The notes: generated by a model not told the origin, from the sequence alone. Shown: positions 34,678 to 43,683, numbered from the stretch's first letter. The stretch is DNA of 64,000 nt from Flavobacterium sp. ASW18X (GCF_005144745.1 NZ_SWKK01000012.1:206627-270626), one strand, 5' to 3'. Made by a program: numbers and translations.

Positions 34678-35433
34678 ATGAATGTACTAATCATAGAAGA
34701 CGAAAAACCTGCAGCAAGAAGATTGGGTAGAATGCTGTCAGAATTACAAGTAGAAGTTGCAACCATGTTACACTCTGTAGAAGAATCTATTTTGTGGTTT
34801 AAGCAAAACCCGCATCCTGAATTAATTTTTTTAGACATTCAATTATCAGACGGATTATCTTTTGAAATTTTTGATGCAGTACATGTAAAATCTGCAGTGA
34901 TTTTCACTACTGCTTATGACGAGTATGCACTACAAGCTTTTAAGCTAAATAGCATTGATTATTTGCTAAAACCAATTGATGATGAAGACTTGGAAAAAGC
35001 AGTAAAAAAATACCGTGATTTTGCACCTAAAAAGGACAAGATTTCAATTGATTTTGATGACATAAAAAAGCTCCTTGTTAACCCTCTGGAACGGGAGTAT
35101 AAAAAACGATTTACCGCTAGAGTAGGACAACATTTAAAGATTATAAATGCAGATGAAGTAGAGTGCTTTTACAGTGAAAATAAAGGCACTTATGCGGCTA
35201 CTACAGATGGTAGAAATTATTTGTTAGATACTACTCTAGAAAATTTGGAGGACGAAATCTCTCCTAAAACCTTTTTTCGCGTTAGCAGAAAATTCTATGT
35301 AAACATTGACCATATTAAAGACATAGTTTCTTATACTAATTCTAGGCTTCAAATAAAGCTAAAGACGTTTAAGGAACAAGATGTTATAGTTAGTAGAGAG
35401 CGTGTGAAAGACTTTAAGCTTTGGTTGGAATAA
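34678..35433 (+). CDS. LytTR-family response regulator
   Basis: 251 aa. N-terminal receiver: MNVLIIEDEKPAARRL, phosphoacceptor Asp53 (LIFLDIQLSDG), TTAYDEYALQAFKLNSIDYLLKPI. Residues about 145-250 are a LytTR DNA-binding domain (ADEVECFYSENKGTYAATTDGRNYLLDTTLENLE ... FFRVSRKFYVNIDHI). Preceded by the LytS-type kinase and three 2TM genes, it should be that kinase's output. LytTR regulators bind two short direct repeats; none is obvious to me in the window. Confidence 0.93.
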   Translation: MNVLIIEDEKPAARRLGRMLSELQVEVATMLHSVEESILWFKQNPHPELIFLDIQLSDGLSFEIFDAVHVKSAVIFTTAYDEYALQAFKLNSIDYLLKPIDDEDLEKAVKKYRDFAPKKDKISIDFDDIKKLLVNPLEREYKKRFTARVGQHLKIINADEVECFYSENKGTYAATTDGRNYLLDTTLENLEDEISPKTFFRVSRKFYVNIDHIKDIVSYTNSRLQIKLKTFKEQDVIVSRERVKDFKLWLE

Positions 35434-35516
35434 AATATTTTAATTAACTGGTATAAAATATTTTATATTGATATATAAATATTTCTTATGGTTAAAGTAA
35501 GACTTTAGAAAAGAAC

Positions 35517-36704
35517 TTATTCCTCAATTCTATTGTCATCAAAAGCAGAAGGTAGTAATTGCGGAATCAATTTAATAAAAATGGGTAGTAAAACAGCCCC
35601 GCCAGGAAGCATGAAAATTGCTAAAGATGGTATGCTTTTAAATAAATCTAATAATTGTTGCTGCATTTTTTTACGCTCCTGTGGCGTTAAGTCTTGCTTA
35701 GTAGATTTTGCTAAAAGCTGTAAAAGTTCTTTGCTCTCTACCAGTTCTTTTTTAAGTCGCTTACTGTTTCTTAAAATAAGTTTACTTACGTTTTTGGTCA
35801 TCCCATCGTAAAATTGAGATGCCATATTAAGCTCTTTTAGATAAGGTATTTTTTCTCGGTTTTCATCAAAGAAAATAAGCACATTTTTTACCGCTTCTGC
35901 AATCGTATTTTTATCCCAATTTAACCCATAGCCTACCTCATAAATAAAGTCAGATTCCTCTTGTTCTAATTTACCATCTTCCCATACAGTTAAGCAGGCA
36001 ATATCTAGTAAATATTTCTTTTCAGATTCGCTAAATTTAAGACTCAATAATTCATGAAAACTATGTTCAAAATGGGTTTCATTTAAATCAACATAACTTA
36101 AAGATGCAGCTAGAATTTCTAAAAGTTTTTCATCACTCTTTCTGGTTTCTTTAGAATTTAATGCTTGGTAAGCAATGTTTATGGTAACATATTCTAATAG
36201 CTCTGCATGCGATTTTATATCAGGATTACCTCTAAGAAATTCCTTAAATATTAGAACGTCTACATATAGTAAAGAGTTAGTAAGGCTGTTGCCAAAAGCA
36301 CGACTAAAGGCACTCCCGTTAAGATAGATTCTGGAGTCCAATAATTTCTCTAATTGGTCTTCTGTTTTTTTACCAATTAGGATTTTATCCAAGAAGCCAA
36401 TCTGCCCAAGATTCATCAATTTATAGTATTCAAAAACCATACTGACAAAGTGAGAGAAGTCGGTTTTCTGGGTCTCGAATTTATAAGAAAAATACAGTGC
36501 TGTTAATAGATTAATTTTAGCAATTTCATCCTCTGTATAGCTATGCTCAGCCACGGCAAAAGGGGGCGGAGTTAAATGTATTCCGTATACAAATCCATTA
36601 GCTAATAAAACCTGATAAAGATGATTTTGGTCAACATACAGCTCTTGCTTTTCTTGGATTAAATGTCCAAATTTTTTAATCCAACCAGTTGCGGATGGGT
36701 TCAT
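35517..36704 (-). CDS. LETM1-related biofilm-associated protein
   Basis: 395 aa, no signal peptide. Residues about 230-290 resemble a TerB-like helical domain (KKYLLDIACLTVWEDGKLEQEESDFIYEVGYGL). The C-terminal 70 residues match LETM1-like proteins: ELLQLLAKSTKQDLTPQERKKMQQQLLDLFKSIPSLAIFMLPGGAVLLPIFIKLIPQLLPSAF, containing the hydrophobic LPGGAVLLP helix. The mitochondrial LETM1 relative works in cation exchange; in flavobacteria the family has been called biofilm-associated. The exact function is unknown. Single gene; TTACTTTG lies 23 bp before its start. Confidence 0.85.
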   Translation of the reverse strand: MNPSATGWIKKFGHLIQEKQELYVDQNHLYQVLLANGFVYGIHLTPPPFAVAEHSYTEDEIAKINLLTALYFSYKFETQKTDFSHFVSMVFEYYKLMNLGQIGFLDKILIGKKTEDQLEKLLDSRIYLNGSAFSRAFGNSLTNSLLYVDVLIFKEFLRGNPDIKSHAELLEYVTINIAYQALNSKETRKSDEKLLEILAASLSYVDLNETHFEHSFHELLSLKFSESEKKYLLDIACLTVWEDGKLEQEESDFIYEVGYGLNWDKNTIAEAVKNVLIFFDENREKIPYLKELNMASQFYDGMTKNVSKLILRNSKRLKKELVESKELLQLLAKSTKQDLTPQERKKMQQQLLDLFKSIPSLAIFMLPGGAVLLPIFIKLIPQLLPSAFDDNRIEE

Positions 36705-36876
36705 ATTGGTGTTTGATTGCGAAGGTCAAAGTAAGAAAAAATCTACGAGCCTGTCGCTAATTAGTTATCACAGCTTATTTACAATTGTATTTTTTGTTGG
36801 GAATACTTTAACATTTAAAACCAAACCCACCCTTTTTAAACCTCGTAGGTAAGGGAAATAATCTTTAAAACATTTG

Positions 36877-37563
36877 ATGATGAAAAAATCAATTAAAAAG
36901 GGAGTATTCTTTGGTTCGCTTGCAGTAGCAATGGCTATTGTGGTTGCAGCAGACCATATAGATGCCCCTAACAGTATGGGGACCACGGCAGATATTGCAG
37001 ATTTCTATGCTTTTGAACCTACAGAAGGTTCTGATAATACCGTATTTATTGTAGACTTACAATCTAACGTAGTAGATGGTTTAGCATACGGTTCTTTTGA
37101 TGAGGACGTGCTTACAGAAATTAATATTGATTTGGATGGCGATTTGGTAGAAGACCAAGTGATACAAGCCATACCAAGAGACGGTATTATGTACTTTTTT
37201 GGTCCCGTAGCACCAACAATCACAGGTATTTCTAGTGAAGTAGCAGTAGATATGCCATTGGGTATGGTAGAAATTTCTGCAGAAACTGCAATTACAGAAA
37301 CTACTGCAGATGGCGTAAAATTATTCGCTGGGCCCAGACAAGATGCTTTCTTTTTTGACTTTACACAGTACAACCAAGTGGTTATGCCTAGCCCAGAAAA
37401 CAATAGTGGATTTAATAATCCCGGTACAGATACCTTTGATGGCGCTAATACCATGGCACTAGTGGTAGAGATTCCTAATACAATGTTAGGAACGCCTACA
37501 GCGACTAATGTTTTAGGTTTAGAGGTGTACAAAACCTGGGTAACTACAAATAGAAAACAATAA
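36877..37563 (+). CDS. DUF4331 protein, N-terminal-half type
   Basis: 228 aa from ATG 36877 (a TTG precedes it by one codon). Signal peptide (GVFFGSLAVAMAIVVAA) followed at once by DHIDAPNSMGTTADIADFYAF, the start of DUF4331 (SSHREAP...DxxDxYAF). It carries the front half of the family: DNTVFIVDLQSNV, FAGPRQDAFFFDF, and ends LEVYKTWVTTNRKQ. The back half is encoded by the next gene 20 bp later. Secreted; role unknown. Confidence 0.88.
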   Translation: MMKKSIKKGVFFGSLAVAMAIVVAADHIDAPNSMGTTADIADFYAFEPTEGSDNTVFIVDLQSNVVDGLAYGSFDEDVLTEINIDLDGDLVEDQVIQAIPRDGIMYFFGPVAPTITGISSEVAVDMPLGMVEISAETAITETTADGVKLFAGPRQDAFFFDFTQYNQVVMPSPENNSGFNNPGTDTFDGANTMALVVEIPNTMLGTPTATNVLGLEVYKTWVTTNRKQ

Positions 37564-37583
37564 TCAACTTAAAAAAAAACAAG

Positions 37584-38297
37584 ATGAAATTATATAGAAT
37601 AAGCTGTATCGCAGCATGTAGTGCATTATTAGCGTTGAATGTAGCCTGTGATGCTGACGATAATGATACTCCAATGATGGATGATGATATGGTGGGTATG
37701 GAAGATGATGGAATGATGGAGGTAGATTTTTCTGGCACATACGCACAAGTAGATTATATGGGGCGTCCTGGCATTAATACGGTTTTAAGTGGCAGCGGCG
37801 AACTAAAAGACATGCATAACGCTGCAATCCCTTCAGAAATGCAAGCAACGTTTCAACCGAGCTTTGAAGCGCAGCTAGAAGCATATCATGATGCATATGC
37901 AGTTGCCTTGGGTTTAACAGCAGAAGATGTGGATTACGAGCCTAATATTTTAGGTGATATTTTAAATGGACCAGAGAATGATGGATATACAGAAAATCCC
38001 GTTAGTGCTACCGTATTGACAAGTGTTCTGGCGGACGACGTTTTAGAAGTAGCACCCAATTTGCCAACAACGTATTTTAACCCAGGAGCTGGTGCACCTG
38101 CGTACGAAGGCGCAATTGGTTTAACAGGTAGAACCTTAACAGATGATGTTATTGATGTTTCTTTAATCCTTTTATTTGGTGGTGGTAATGGCGCTAGATT
38201 CAACGGTCAAGATGGTTTGCCTTTATTGGTGAGTGATGGCGTGGGTATTACTGCAAATGTTACAACAGAATTTCCTTATCTGGGCAATCCAGAATAG
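37584..38297 (+). CDS. DUF4331 lipoprotein, C-terminal-half type
   Basis: 237 aa, lipobox LNVAC (Cys22) followed by an acidic Met-rich linker (PMMDDDMVGMEDDGMM). The conserved core is the second half of DUF4331: QVDYMGRPGINTVLSGSG, HNAAIPSEMQATFQPSFEAQLEAY, then LTGRTLTDDVIDVSLILLFGG. Together with the gene before it this reconstitutes one DUF4331 protein, the lipid anchor being on this half. Same operon as the TPR lipoprotein. Confidence 0.88.
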   Translation: MKLYRISCIAACSALLALNVACDADDNDTPMMDDDMVGMEDDGMMEVDFSGTYAQVDYMGRPGINTVLSGSGELKDMHNAAIPSEMQATFQPSFEAQLEAYHDAYAVALGLTAEDVDYEPNILGDILNGPENDGYTENPVSATVLTSVLADDVLEVAPNLPTTYFNPGAGAPAYEGAIGLTGRTLTDDVIDVSLILLFGGGNGARFNGQDGLPLLVSDGVGITANVTTEFPYLGNPE

Positions 38298-38312
38298 TAC
38301 TTTGAAAAAGAG

Positions 38313-38341
38313 AAGAGGAAGCTGCAGAACGGCTTCCTCTT
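38313..38341 (+). terminator. Hairpin between DUF4331 pair and TPR gene
   Basis: AAGAGGAAGC-N9-GCTTCCTCTT stem followed by ATAAAAC, only weakly T-rich. It may attenuate rather than fully stop transcription into the TPR gene, which starts 37 bp later. Confidence 0.6.
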
Positions 38342-38377
38342 ATAAAACTTTACAATTCATCCTAAAACACTAAAAAA

Positions 38378-39652
38378 ATGAAAATACTACTTTCCTTTAG
38401 CTTGTTGCTGGTTCTATTCTCTTGCCAAGAGACTACCACATTTGCAACCCAACAAGAAGATTACAATACATATTTGGTACAAAAAGCTCCTAAAACCCAT
38501 ACCAAATATTTTAATACTTGGAATAATAAAATAACCCAAGACAGTTTGCAATTAATGAGTTTAGGCATTGTTGCTGGGGAGTACAATAATTATTTTTCTA
38601 AAACCGCAGATGTTGTATACTTAAAAAAAGCAGAACTAGCTTTAGAAAAGGCCTTAGCTGTTACTAACATAGATAAGGCATCTTATGCAAGAGCCTTGGC
38701 GCGTAACTACATTTCTCAACATCGTTTTAAAGAAGCATTACAAATGGCGCATTTAGCAGACCGTGTTGGTGGTGGTAAAGAAGAAACCCAAGCCTTATTG
38801 TTTGATGTTTATATGGAATTGGGGGAGTACGATTTAGCACAAACCTATTTAGATTCTCTTACCAATATGAGCAGTTTTGGATACTTAATTAGAGCTGCAA
38901 AGTGGAATGATTATAAGGGTAATTTGGATACTACCATTACCCTTATGGAAAAAGCTTTAGCCAAGGCAGAATCTAGTAAGAATGCTAACTTACTTTTATG
39001 GTCTTATACCAATATAGCAGATTATTATGGGCATGCTGGGCGTATAGAAGATTCTTATCAAAATTATCTTAAAGCATTGCGTTTAGACCCAAACAACGCA
39101 TACGCCAAAAAAGGTATTGCTTGGATTGTCTTTAGTCATGAAAAAAATGGAGCAGAAGCGTTACGTATTCTAGACGCTATTACTACCAATTACAAGTCTC
39201 CAGACTATTTTCTTTTAAAAGCAGAAATCCATGAGTATATGGGGAACATGGATAAAAAAGCGGTAAATCTAGATTATTATTATAACATGGTTAAAAATCC
39301 CAATTATGGAGCCATGTACAATGCTTACAATATAGATTTTATGCTAGACCACTTGCAAGAGTATAAAAAGGCATTGGCATTGGCCCAAGAAGAAGTGACA
39401 AATAGACCTACTCCAGAGACTTATAATCTTTTGGCAAAAACCTATCTAAAGTTGGGTAAAGAAGAAAAAGCACTGCAGATAACACAAGAGAAAATAGTAG
39501 GTAAAACACATGAACCTAGTATTTTACTTACTACAGCTAAAGTATATAAAGCAAATGGAAAATCTACTCAGGTAGAACCGATTAAAAAAGAATTGAAAGA
39601 AGCTTCTTATGAACTAGGTCCTGTGATAGCTAAGGAAATTCAGAGTTTATAG
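38378..39652 (+). CDS. TPR-repeat lipoprotein of the DUF4331 cluster
   Basis: 424 aa. Lipobox LVLFSC (Cys16). The body is TPR helices: KAELALEKALAVTNIDKASYARALARNYISQHRFKEALQMAHLADRVG, LFDVYMELGEYDLAQTYLDSL, NLLLWSYTNIADYYGHAGRIEDSYQNYLKALRLDPNNAYAKKGIAW, YNLLAKTYLKLGKEEKALQ. Such TPR proteins often follow DUF4331 genes in Flavobacteriaceae, so a structural partner role is likely. Strong terminator downstream. Confidence 0.9.
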   Translation: MKILLSFSLLLVLFSCQETTTFATQQEDYNTYLVQKAPKTHTKYFNTWNNKITQDSLQLMSLGIVAGEYNNYFSKTADVVYLKKAELALEKALAVTNIDKASYARALARNYISQHRFKEALQMAHLADRVGGGKEETQALLFDVYMELGEYDLAQTYLDSLTNMSSFGYLIRAAKWNDYKGNLDTTITLMEKALAKAESSKNANLLLWSYTNIADYYGHAGRIEDSYQNYLKALRLDPNNAYAKKGIAWIVFSHEKNGAEALRILDAITTNYKSPDYFLLKAEIHEYMGNMDKKAVNLDYYYNMVKNPNYGAMYNAYNIDFMLDHLQEYKKALALAQEEVTNRPTPETYNLLAKTYLKLGKEEKALQITQEKIVGKTHEPSILLTTAKVYKANGKSTQVEPIKKELKEASYELGPVIAKEIQSL

Positions 39653-39681
39653 TAGTTTTTTTAGGTTGATTGTTTGGTTAG

Positions 39682-39710
39682 AAGCGCTCAAGTGTGGTAC
39701 TTGAGCGCTT
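39682..39710. terminator. Bidirectional terminator (TPR gene / DUF547 gene)
   Basis: AAGCGCTCAAGT-N5-ACTTGAGCGCTT, perfect 12-bp stem then T run; it lies between convergent genes. Confidence 0.88.
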
Positions 39711-39718
39711 TTCTTTTT

Positions 39719-40501
39719 TTATAATGATATAAAATTATCTAGGTCTAAAGTCCAATCATAATTGGAATATTCCACATCAACATCTGCATCTGCCAGAATT
39801 AGTTGGTGTTGCTTTAAAATTTCCTTTGTACCAGATTTACCACCAAAATCACCTCTAAACCAAGAAAACAAAGAAGTTACTTTCGCTGTACCATCACTAT
39901 AGGTGGTTGATTTTTCTAAAAAACGTGCGGTTCCTTTTTTAAATTGTTCTTCTACTTTTTGAGGGGTGTAAATAGCCACTGGAGGGCAATCTTTGGCCCC
40001 GCAGTTTAGTGCAAAATGTATACGGTAATCGCGTTTATTTACACGCAATTTGCGCTCAAATTTACCTGGAAACCATTTGCGTACATATCCTAAACCTATT
40101 CCCCATTGCGATTTTCTTAAAATACCATGTTCAATAGTTTCAAAAGCTACCGTATGGCCTGCTATAGTAATTTGTTCTTTAGAAAAGAACGCACCCCGGT
40201 CATCATAATATTCTGGATGTTCTTTTAAAATTAGTTGTATGTAGGCGTTGTAAATATTTACCCAAAAAGCATACTTCTGAGCATCTGTAACCAAGCTCCT
40301 TTGCAAGTCTTCAAAAGAAGCTGCTGCCAGTTTATCTGTGATTTCAGTAGTGGGCGTTTCGTTTTTAATATGTTCTAGCAACTGTTCTGATAATACATTG
40401 AATTCTGTAGAAACAAAGTTTTTTTCTTGTAATGGTGCTTTTTTTACCTTACAACAACTAAAAAATAAAAGGCTTAAAACCGCTAATAATCTTATCTTCA
40501 T
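39719..40501 (-). CDS. DUF547-domain lipoprotein
   Basis: 260 aa from ATG 40501 (a TTG just before it is not needed). The lipobox is LFFSCC (Cys16). The DUF547 pattern: QKYAFWVNIYNAYIQLILKEHPEYYDD, VAFETIEHGILR, and YRIHFALNCGAKDCPPVAIYTPQKVEEQF. DUF547 genes are frequent neighbours of arsenosugar glycosyltransferase genes; here the gene diverges from such a glycosyltransferase across a 116-bp gap. Confidence 0.92.
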   Translation of the reverse strand: MKIRLLAVLSLLFFSCCKVKKAPLQEKNFVSTEFNVLSEQLLEHIKNETPTTEITDKLAAASFEDLQRSLVTDAQKYAFWVNIYNAYIQLILKEHPEYYDDRGAFFSKEQITIAGHTVAFETIEHGILRKSQWGIGLGYVRKWFPGKFERKLRVNKRDYRIHFALNCGAKDCPPVAIYTPQKVEEQFKKGTARFLEKSTTYSDGTAKVTSLFSWFRGDFGGKSGTKEILKQHQLILADADVDVEYSNYDWTLDLDNFISL

Positions 40502-40617
40502 CAAAATATGTTTTATCTATTTACGTAAACATGCTATTTTGAGTTTGTCGCTTAAAAAAGCAGATGCTTTCTTAAAACCTACTTAAAAGTATTTCCGTAG
40601 GTATTAAAAATTTCTAA

Positions 40618-41328
40618 ATGATTAGTGTTATAATTCCTGCTCATAATGAAGCAGCTAATTTAGCTAACTTACTTCCTCACATCAAGGGCTTAAAACAGTA
40701 TGAAAGTACGGAAATCATAGTGGTTTTGTCTAAAGATACCCAAGATAAATCTATCCAAGTATGTAGTAGGTATGGCGTGCATTGGTATCAATCTTCGGTT
40801 ACTGGTAGAGCAGCACAATTAAATCTAGGAGCTTTGCACGCAAAAGGCAAGTATTTGGCTTTTTTACACGCAGATGTATGGCCACCCAGTAGTTTTTTTA
40901 CGGATATCAAAGAGACGCTAGAAGGTACCTCGGAAGCAGGTTTTTTCTCCTATCAATTTAATAAAAACAGTTTTCTATTAAACATCAATAGTAAGTTCAC
41001 CAAAAAAGATGGCATTTTTACCGGTGGTGGAGACCAATGCCTGTTTATAAGAGCTTCTGTTTTTAAAAAGTTACATGGGTTTGATGAGAACCAGGTAATT
41101 ATGGAGGACTTTGAATTCTTTAGAAGAATGAAGCAGCAAAAAATACGCTACACTATTATTCCTAATAACCTTATGGTGTCTGCCAGAAAGTACGAAACGA
41201 ATTCGTACCTAAAGGTCAATTTATCTAATCTTCTTCTCGTTGTTCTATTTAAAATAGGATACCCTGCGGTAAAGTTGAAACGGTTACATTCTAAATTAAT
41301 TAGTACGCCTTATGCTGCTAGAAAATAG
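40618..41328 (+). CDS. Glycosyltransferase family 2, TIGR04283 type
   Basis: 236 aa. GT-A fold: MISVIIPAHNEAANLANLLPH, EIIVVLSKDTQDKS, GRAAQLNLGALHAKGKYLAFLHADVWPP (Asp-x-Asp position), GGGDQCLFIRASVFKKLHGFDE, IMEDFEFFRRM, and a C-terminal membrane-associated helix. The HADxxPP and GGxDQ/GxF motifs identify the TIGR04283 family linked to arsenosugar biosynthesis. The radical SAM arsenosugar enzyme is not in the window, so the substrate is uncertain. Divergent from the DUF547 gene. Confidence 0.9.
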   Translation: MISVIIPAHNEAANLANLLPHIKGLKQYESTEIIVVLSKDTQDKSIQVCSRYGVHWYQSSVTGRAAQLNLGALHAKGKYLAFLHADVWPPSSFFTDIKETLEGTSEAGFFSYQFNKNSFLLNINSKFTKKDGIFTGGGDQCLFIRASVFKKLHGFDENQVIMEDFEFFRRMKQQKIRYTIIPNNLMVSARKYETNSYLKVNLSNLLLVVLFKIGYPAVKLKRLHSKLISTPYAARK

Positions 41329-41331
41329 CTT

Positions 41332-42129
41332 TTAGCTACGCACAGCGCCTAAAGTATAAAGTTGTTCTAAAGTAGGGCTCTCACTACCGCCAGCAGGTTC
41401 TAATGTTATACCAAATGCTTGACTTTCATTAGTGTTATCTAACTCAAATAATTTGGTGTCGTTAGATGCAAAATCATCTAACAGCCCTAAACTTGTTGGC
41501 GTTAATGGATTTAGTTTTAAAGACCATACTTGGTAGGTAAAGCCTTCTGGGGGTTCAGGTAGGCCTTGGGCATCTATAACTACTTTTTGCTCTTTTGTAT
41601 TCCAATACACCTTAGCAAAAGACTCTGGGGCAACAGCTTGTCCGCCTAAGGCAACAACGGCCACGTTTTGGTCTCTTAATTGCTCTAATATGCTGTTAAC
41701 CTTAGTAGTTGTTTCTTTTTCTACTTCTACCGCGGTTTTTAATTCCTCTTTTTCCGTAGTAGTCACCTCTAAGGTTTCTTTTAATATATTATTTTGTTGG
41801 TACAAGTAAAATAAGCCTATAGCCAATGCCACAGAGGCAGCCCAACCCGCATAGCTAAAGAAATTTTGGTTTGTACGTTTCTCTGCTACAGGGGTTATCG
41901 GGATTACGTTCTGAGTTTTATTTCGTATAGTAGAAAGTGAATCCTCAGCTAAACCAGGAGACGCAGCTTTACTTAAGGCTAAAATACTAGCTTCTATAGC
42001 CAATATTTCTGCTTTAATCTCTGGATACTCTTGCGCGTACCGGTCTATCTGCAAATTTTCTTCTGCAGTGAGTAGCCCAGCAACATATAGTTCCAAAATA
42101 CCAGACGCTATGTATTCTTGCGTATCCAT
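41332..42129 (-). CDS. RskA-type anti-sigma factor
   Basis: 265 aa. Cytoplasmic N-terminus with a helical region (MDTQEYIASGILELYVAGLLTAEENLQIDR), one membrane helix at about 93-110, a coiled linker (KEELKTAVEVEKETTTKVNSILEQ), then the extracytoplasmic RskA domain: VYWNTKEQKVVIDAQGLPEPPEGFTYQVWSLK and AFGITLEPAGGSESPT. It should hold the co-encoded ECF sigma factor at the membrane until a signal. TAATG overlap with the sigma gene couples translation. No zinc-binding ZAS His/Cys motif was seen. Confidence 0.93.
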   Translation of the reverse strand: MDTQEYIASGILELYVAGLLTAEENLQIDRYAQEYPEIKAEILAIEASILALSKAASPGLAEDSLSTIRNKTQNVIPITPVAEKRTNQNFFSYAGWAASVALAIGLFYLYQQNNILKETLEVTTTEKEELKTAVEVEKETTTKVNSILEQLRDQNVAVVALGGQAVAPESFAKVYWNTKEQKVVIDAQGLPEPPEGFTYQVWSLKLNPLTPTSLGLLDDFASNDTKLFELDNTNESQAFGITLEPAGGSESPTLEQLYTLGAVRS

Positions 42130-42665
42130 TATAAATTTAAGTTTTCTCTCAGTTTAGAGATACAACTTCTATTTCTTGTTTTTACCGTCCCAACAGGTAT
42201 GTTAAGTTCTTCTGCTACTTCTTTTTGGGTATACCCCTTAAAGTATAACAATTCAATTACTTGTAAACACTTTTCTTTTAAGTCTTTTACTAATTTTTTT
42301 AGCCCGATAGTATTTGTTCTTTCGTCCATATCTTCTGCACCCTCAACTATACCTACGAAATAATCTAACTGTAGGTTTTTTTTGTCATTTTTGTGCGATT
42401 TGGAACGTACTTCATCTATAGCAGTATTCCTGGCTATATTTAATATCCAAGTAAAGAAACGGCCTTTACTTTTATCATAACTATCAGCATTATGCCAAAT
42501 TTTTATAAAAACATCTTGGCAAAGCTCTTGTGCTCTTTCTGGATTGCGTACAATAGTATTGATAACGCCACAGATATTCTCTGCGTACATTTGATGCAGA
42601 GTTTCAAACGCAGTTGCATCTTGCTGTTTAAATTTTAGAATAAGGTTATCTAAGTCTATTGCCAT
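42129..42665 (-). CDS. ECF RNA polymerase sigma factor
   Basis: 178 aa. Region 2: ETLHQMYAENICGVINTIVRNPERAQELCQDVFIKIWHNADSYDKSKGRFFTWILNIARNTAIDEVRSK. Region 4: IELLYFKGYTQKEVAEELNIPVGTVKTRNRSCISKLRENL. It heads a two-gene operon with the RskA-type anti-sigma. The target genes are unknown; no sigma-specific promoter could be derived from one copy. Confidence 0.95.
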   Translation of the reverse strand: MAIDLDNLILKFKQQDATAFETLHQMYAENICGVINTIVRNPERAQELCQDVFIKIWHNADSYDKSKGRFFTWILNIARNTAIDEVRSKSHKNDKKNLQLDYFVGIVEGAEDMDERTNTIGLKKLVKDLKEKCLQVIELLYFKGYTQKEVAEELNIPVGTVKTRNRSCISKLRENLNL

Positions 42666-42776
42666 TGCGCTAAAGATAGGTATTGCAACATATTTTTAAG
42701 CATAAAACATATTTTAATTGTAAAAGGGAAACATGCACGTTCGCTATAACTTGACTATCAGTAAGCTTAAAAAAAG

Positions 42777-42800
42777 AAAAGCCATCCTAAGATGACTTTT
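42777..42800 (-). terminator. Imperfect hairpin terminator after the 274-aa lipoprotein gene
   Basis: AAAAGCCATC-N4-GATGACTTTT with one internal mismatch, flanked by T on the minus strand, 26 bp after the stop at 42826. Confidence 0.6.
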
Positions 42801-42825
42801 TGTTTTTAGTATTTAAAAAATGATT

Positions 42826-43650
42826 TTACTCTTTCAAGGTAACCGTACGTTCAACGGTGTTGAAAGGTCCAGGAATTCCGTTGCCTTCTTGATCTATTAG
42901 TTCTAGTTTAATAGTTACTTCTCCTTTGTTTAGACCCTTGATTACATGGGGTGCCCATTCGGTTATCATAAATTCCTGTCCATTAATTGTTGCTTTAACT
43001 TTATTACCATCTGCTGATAATGTGGTATTGAGAACAAAAAAGTCTAATAATAAATTTTCTGTATCCTTACCAGAATACTCCCCTTTGGGTCTGCTGTAAA
43101 TTAGGGTAGGAGCATCTATTTGTATACCTTTAGAATCCTCTGGATTCTCTCCAATTTCTAACTTCTGTACAACTACGGAGTTTTCATTTTTAACAGATTC
43201 GTGATAAGACCTGCTTAAGAAAGCAACTAAGTGGTGTACGCCTGCTGGCATTTCTTTAGTAAAAGTAGATTCATAATGCGCAGAGTACGGCTCATTATTT
43301 AGTATAAAATGAATATGCTGTCCTTTACCAGAGTTTGCAAGTAAGTTTGCGTTTGGACTGTCTGTTTGTGCTCCAAGTTCGTAATTAGATACAGTAAAGT
43401 TAAAATCTACCGGGCCTGCCTCTGCAATCTTACCATCAGAAGGATTCTCCAAGCGCAGTACAGCATCGCTATAAGCAGGAGAATCTTCTAATTTGGATAA
43501 TGTTATATTTTCTTCTGGAGCTTCGATTTTAACTTCCTCAGCCTCTTTTTTTGCATCATTATAGCCGTCTTCAACTCCTTTCTTAAAGTCTTTACAGCTA
43601 AAACTTAAAGCTAATATTGCTCCTAATGGTATTGCGATTAATTTTTTCAT
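42826..43650 (-). CDS. Lipoprotein with HIHF motif, function unknown
   Basis: 274 aa. Lipobox LSFSC (Cys19), then a charged linker (KKGVEDGYNDAKKEAEEVK). The body is beta-rich: AGPVDFNFTVSNYELG, GKGQHIHFILNNEPYSAHYE, and FTKEMPAGVHHLVAFLSRSYHE. The HIHF and HHLVAF pairs could bind metal. Similar Bacteroidota proteins are sometimes labelled phosphopeptide-binding, but I see no domain that proves this. It has its own promoter-like element at 43684-43714. Confidence 0.65.
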   Translation of the reverse strand: MKKLIAIPLGAILALSFSCKDFKKGVEDGYNDAKKEAEEVKIEAPEENITLSKLEDSPAYSDAVLRLENPSDGKIAEAGPVDFNFTVSNYELGAQTDSPNANLLANSGKGQHIHFILNNEPYSAHYESTFTKEMPAGVHHLVAFLSRSYHESVKNENSVVVQKLEIGENPEDSKGIQIDAPTLIYSRPKGEYSGKDTENLLLDFFVLNTTLSADGNKVKATINGQEFMITEWAPHVIKGLNKGEVTIKLELIDQEGNGIPGPFNTVERTVTLKE

Positions 43651-43683
43651 CGTCTTTGTCTTTGGTGTTTTCTTAGATTAGCT

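Noticed and set aside
37005..37532. 175-codon open frame antisense to the first DUF4331 gene
   Set aside because: It is a low-complexity shadow (Ser/Thr/Pro-rich) of a well-supported gene on the other strand.
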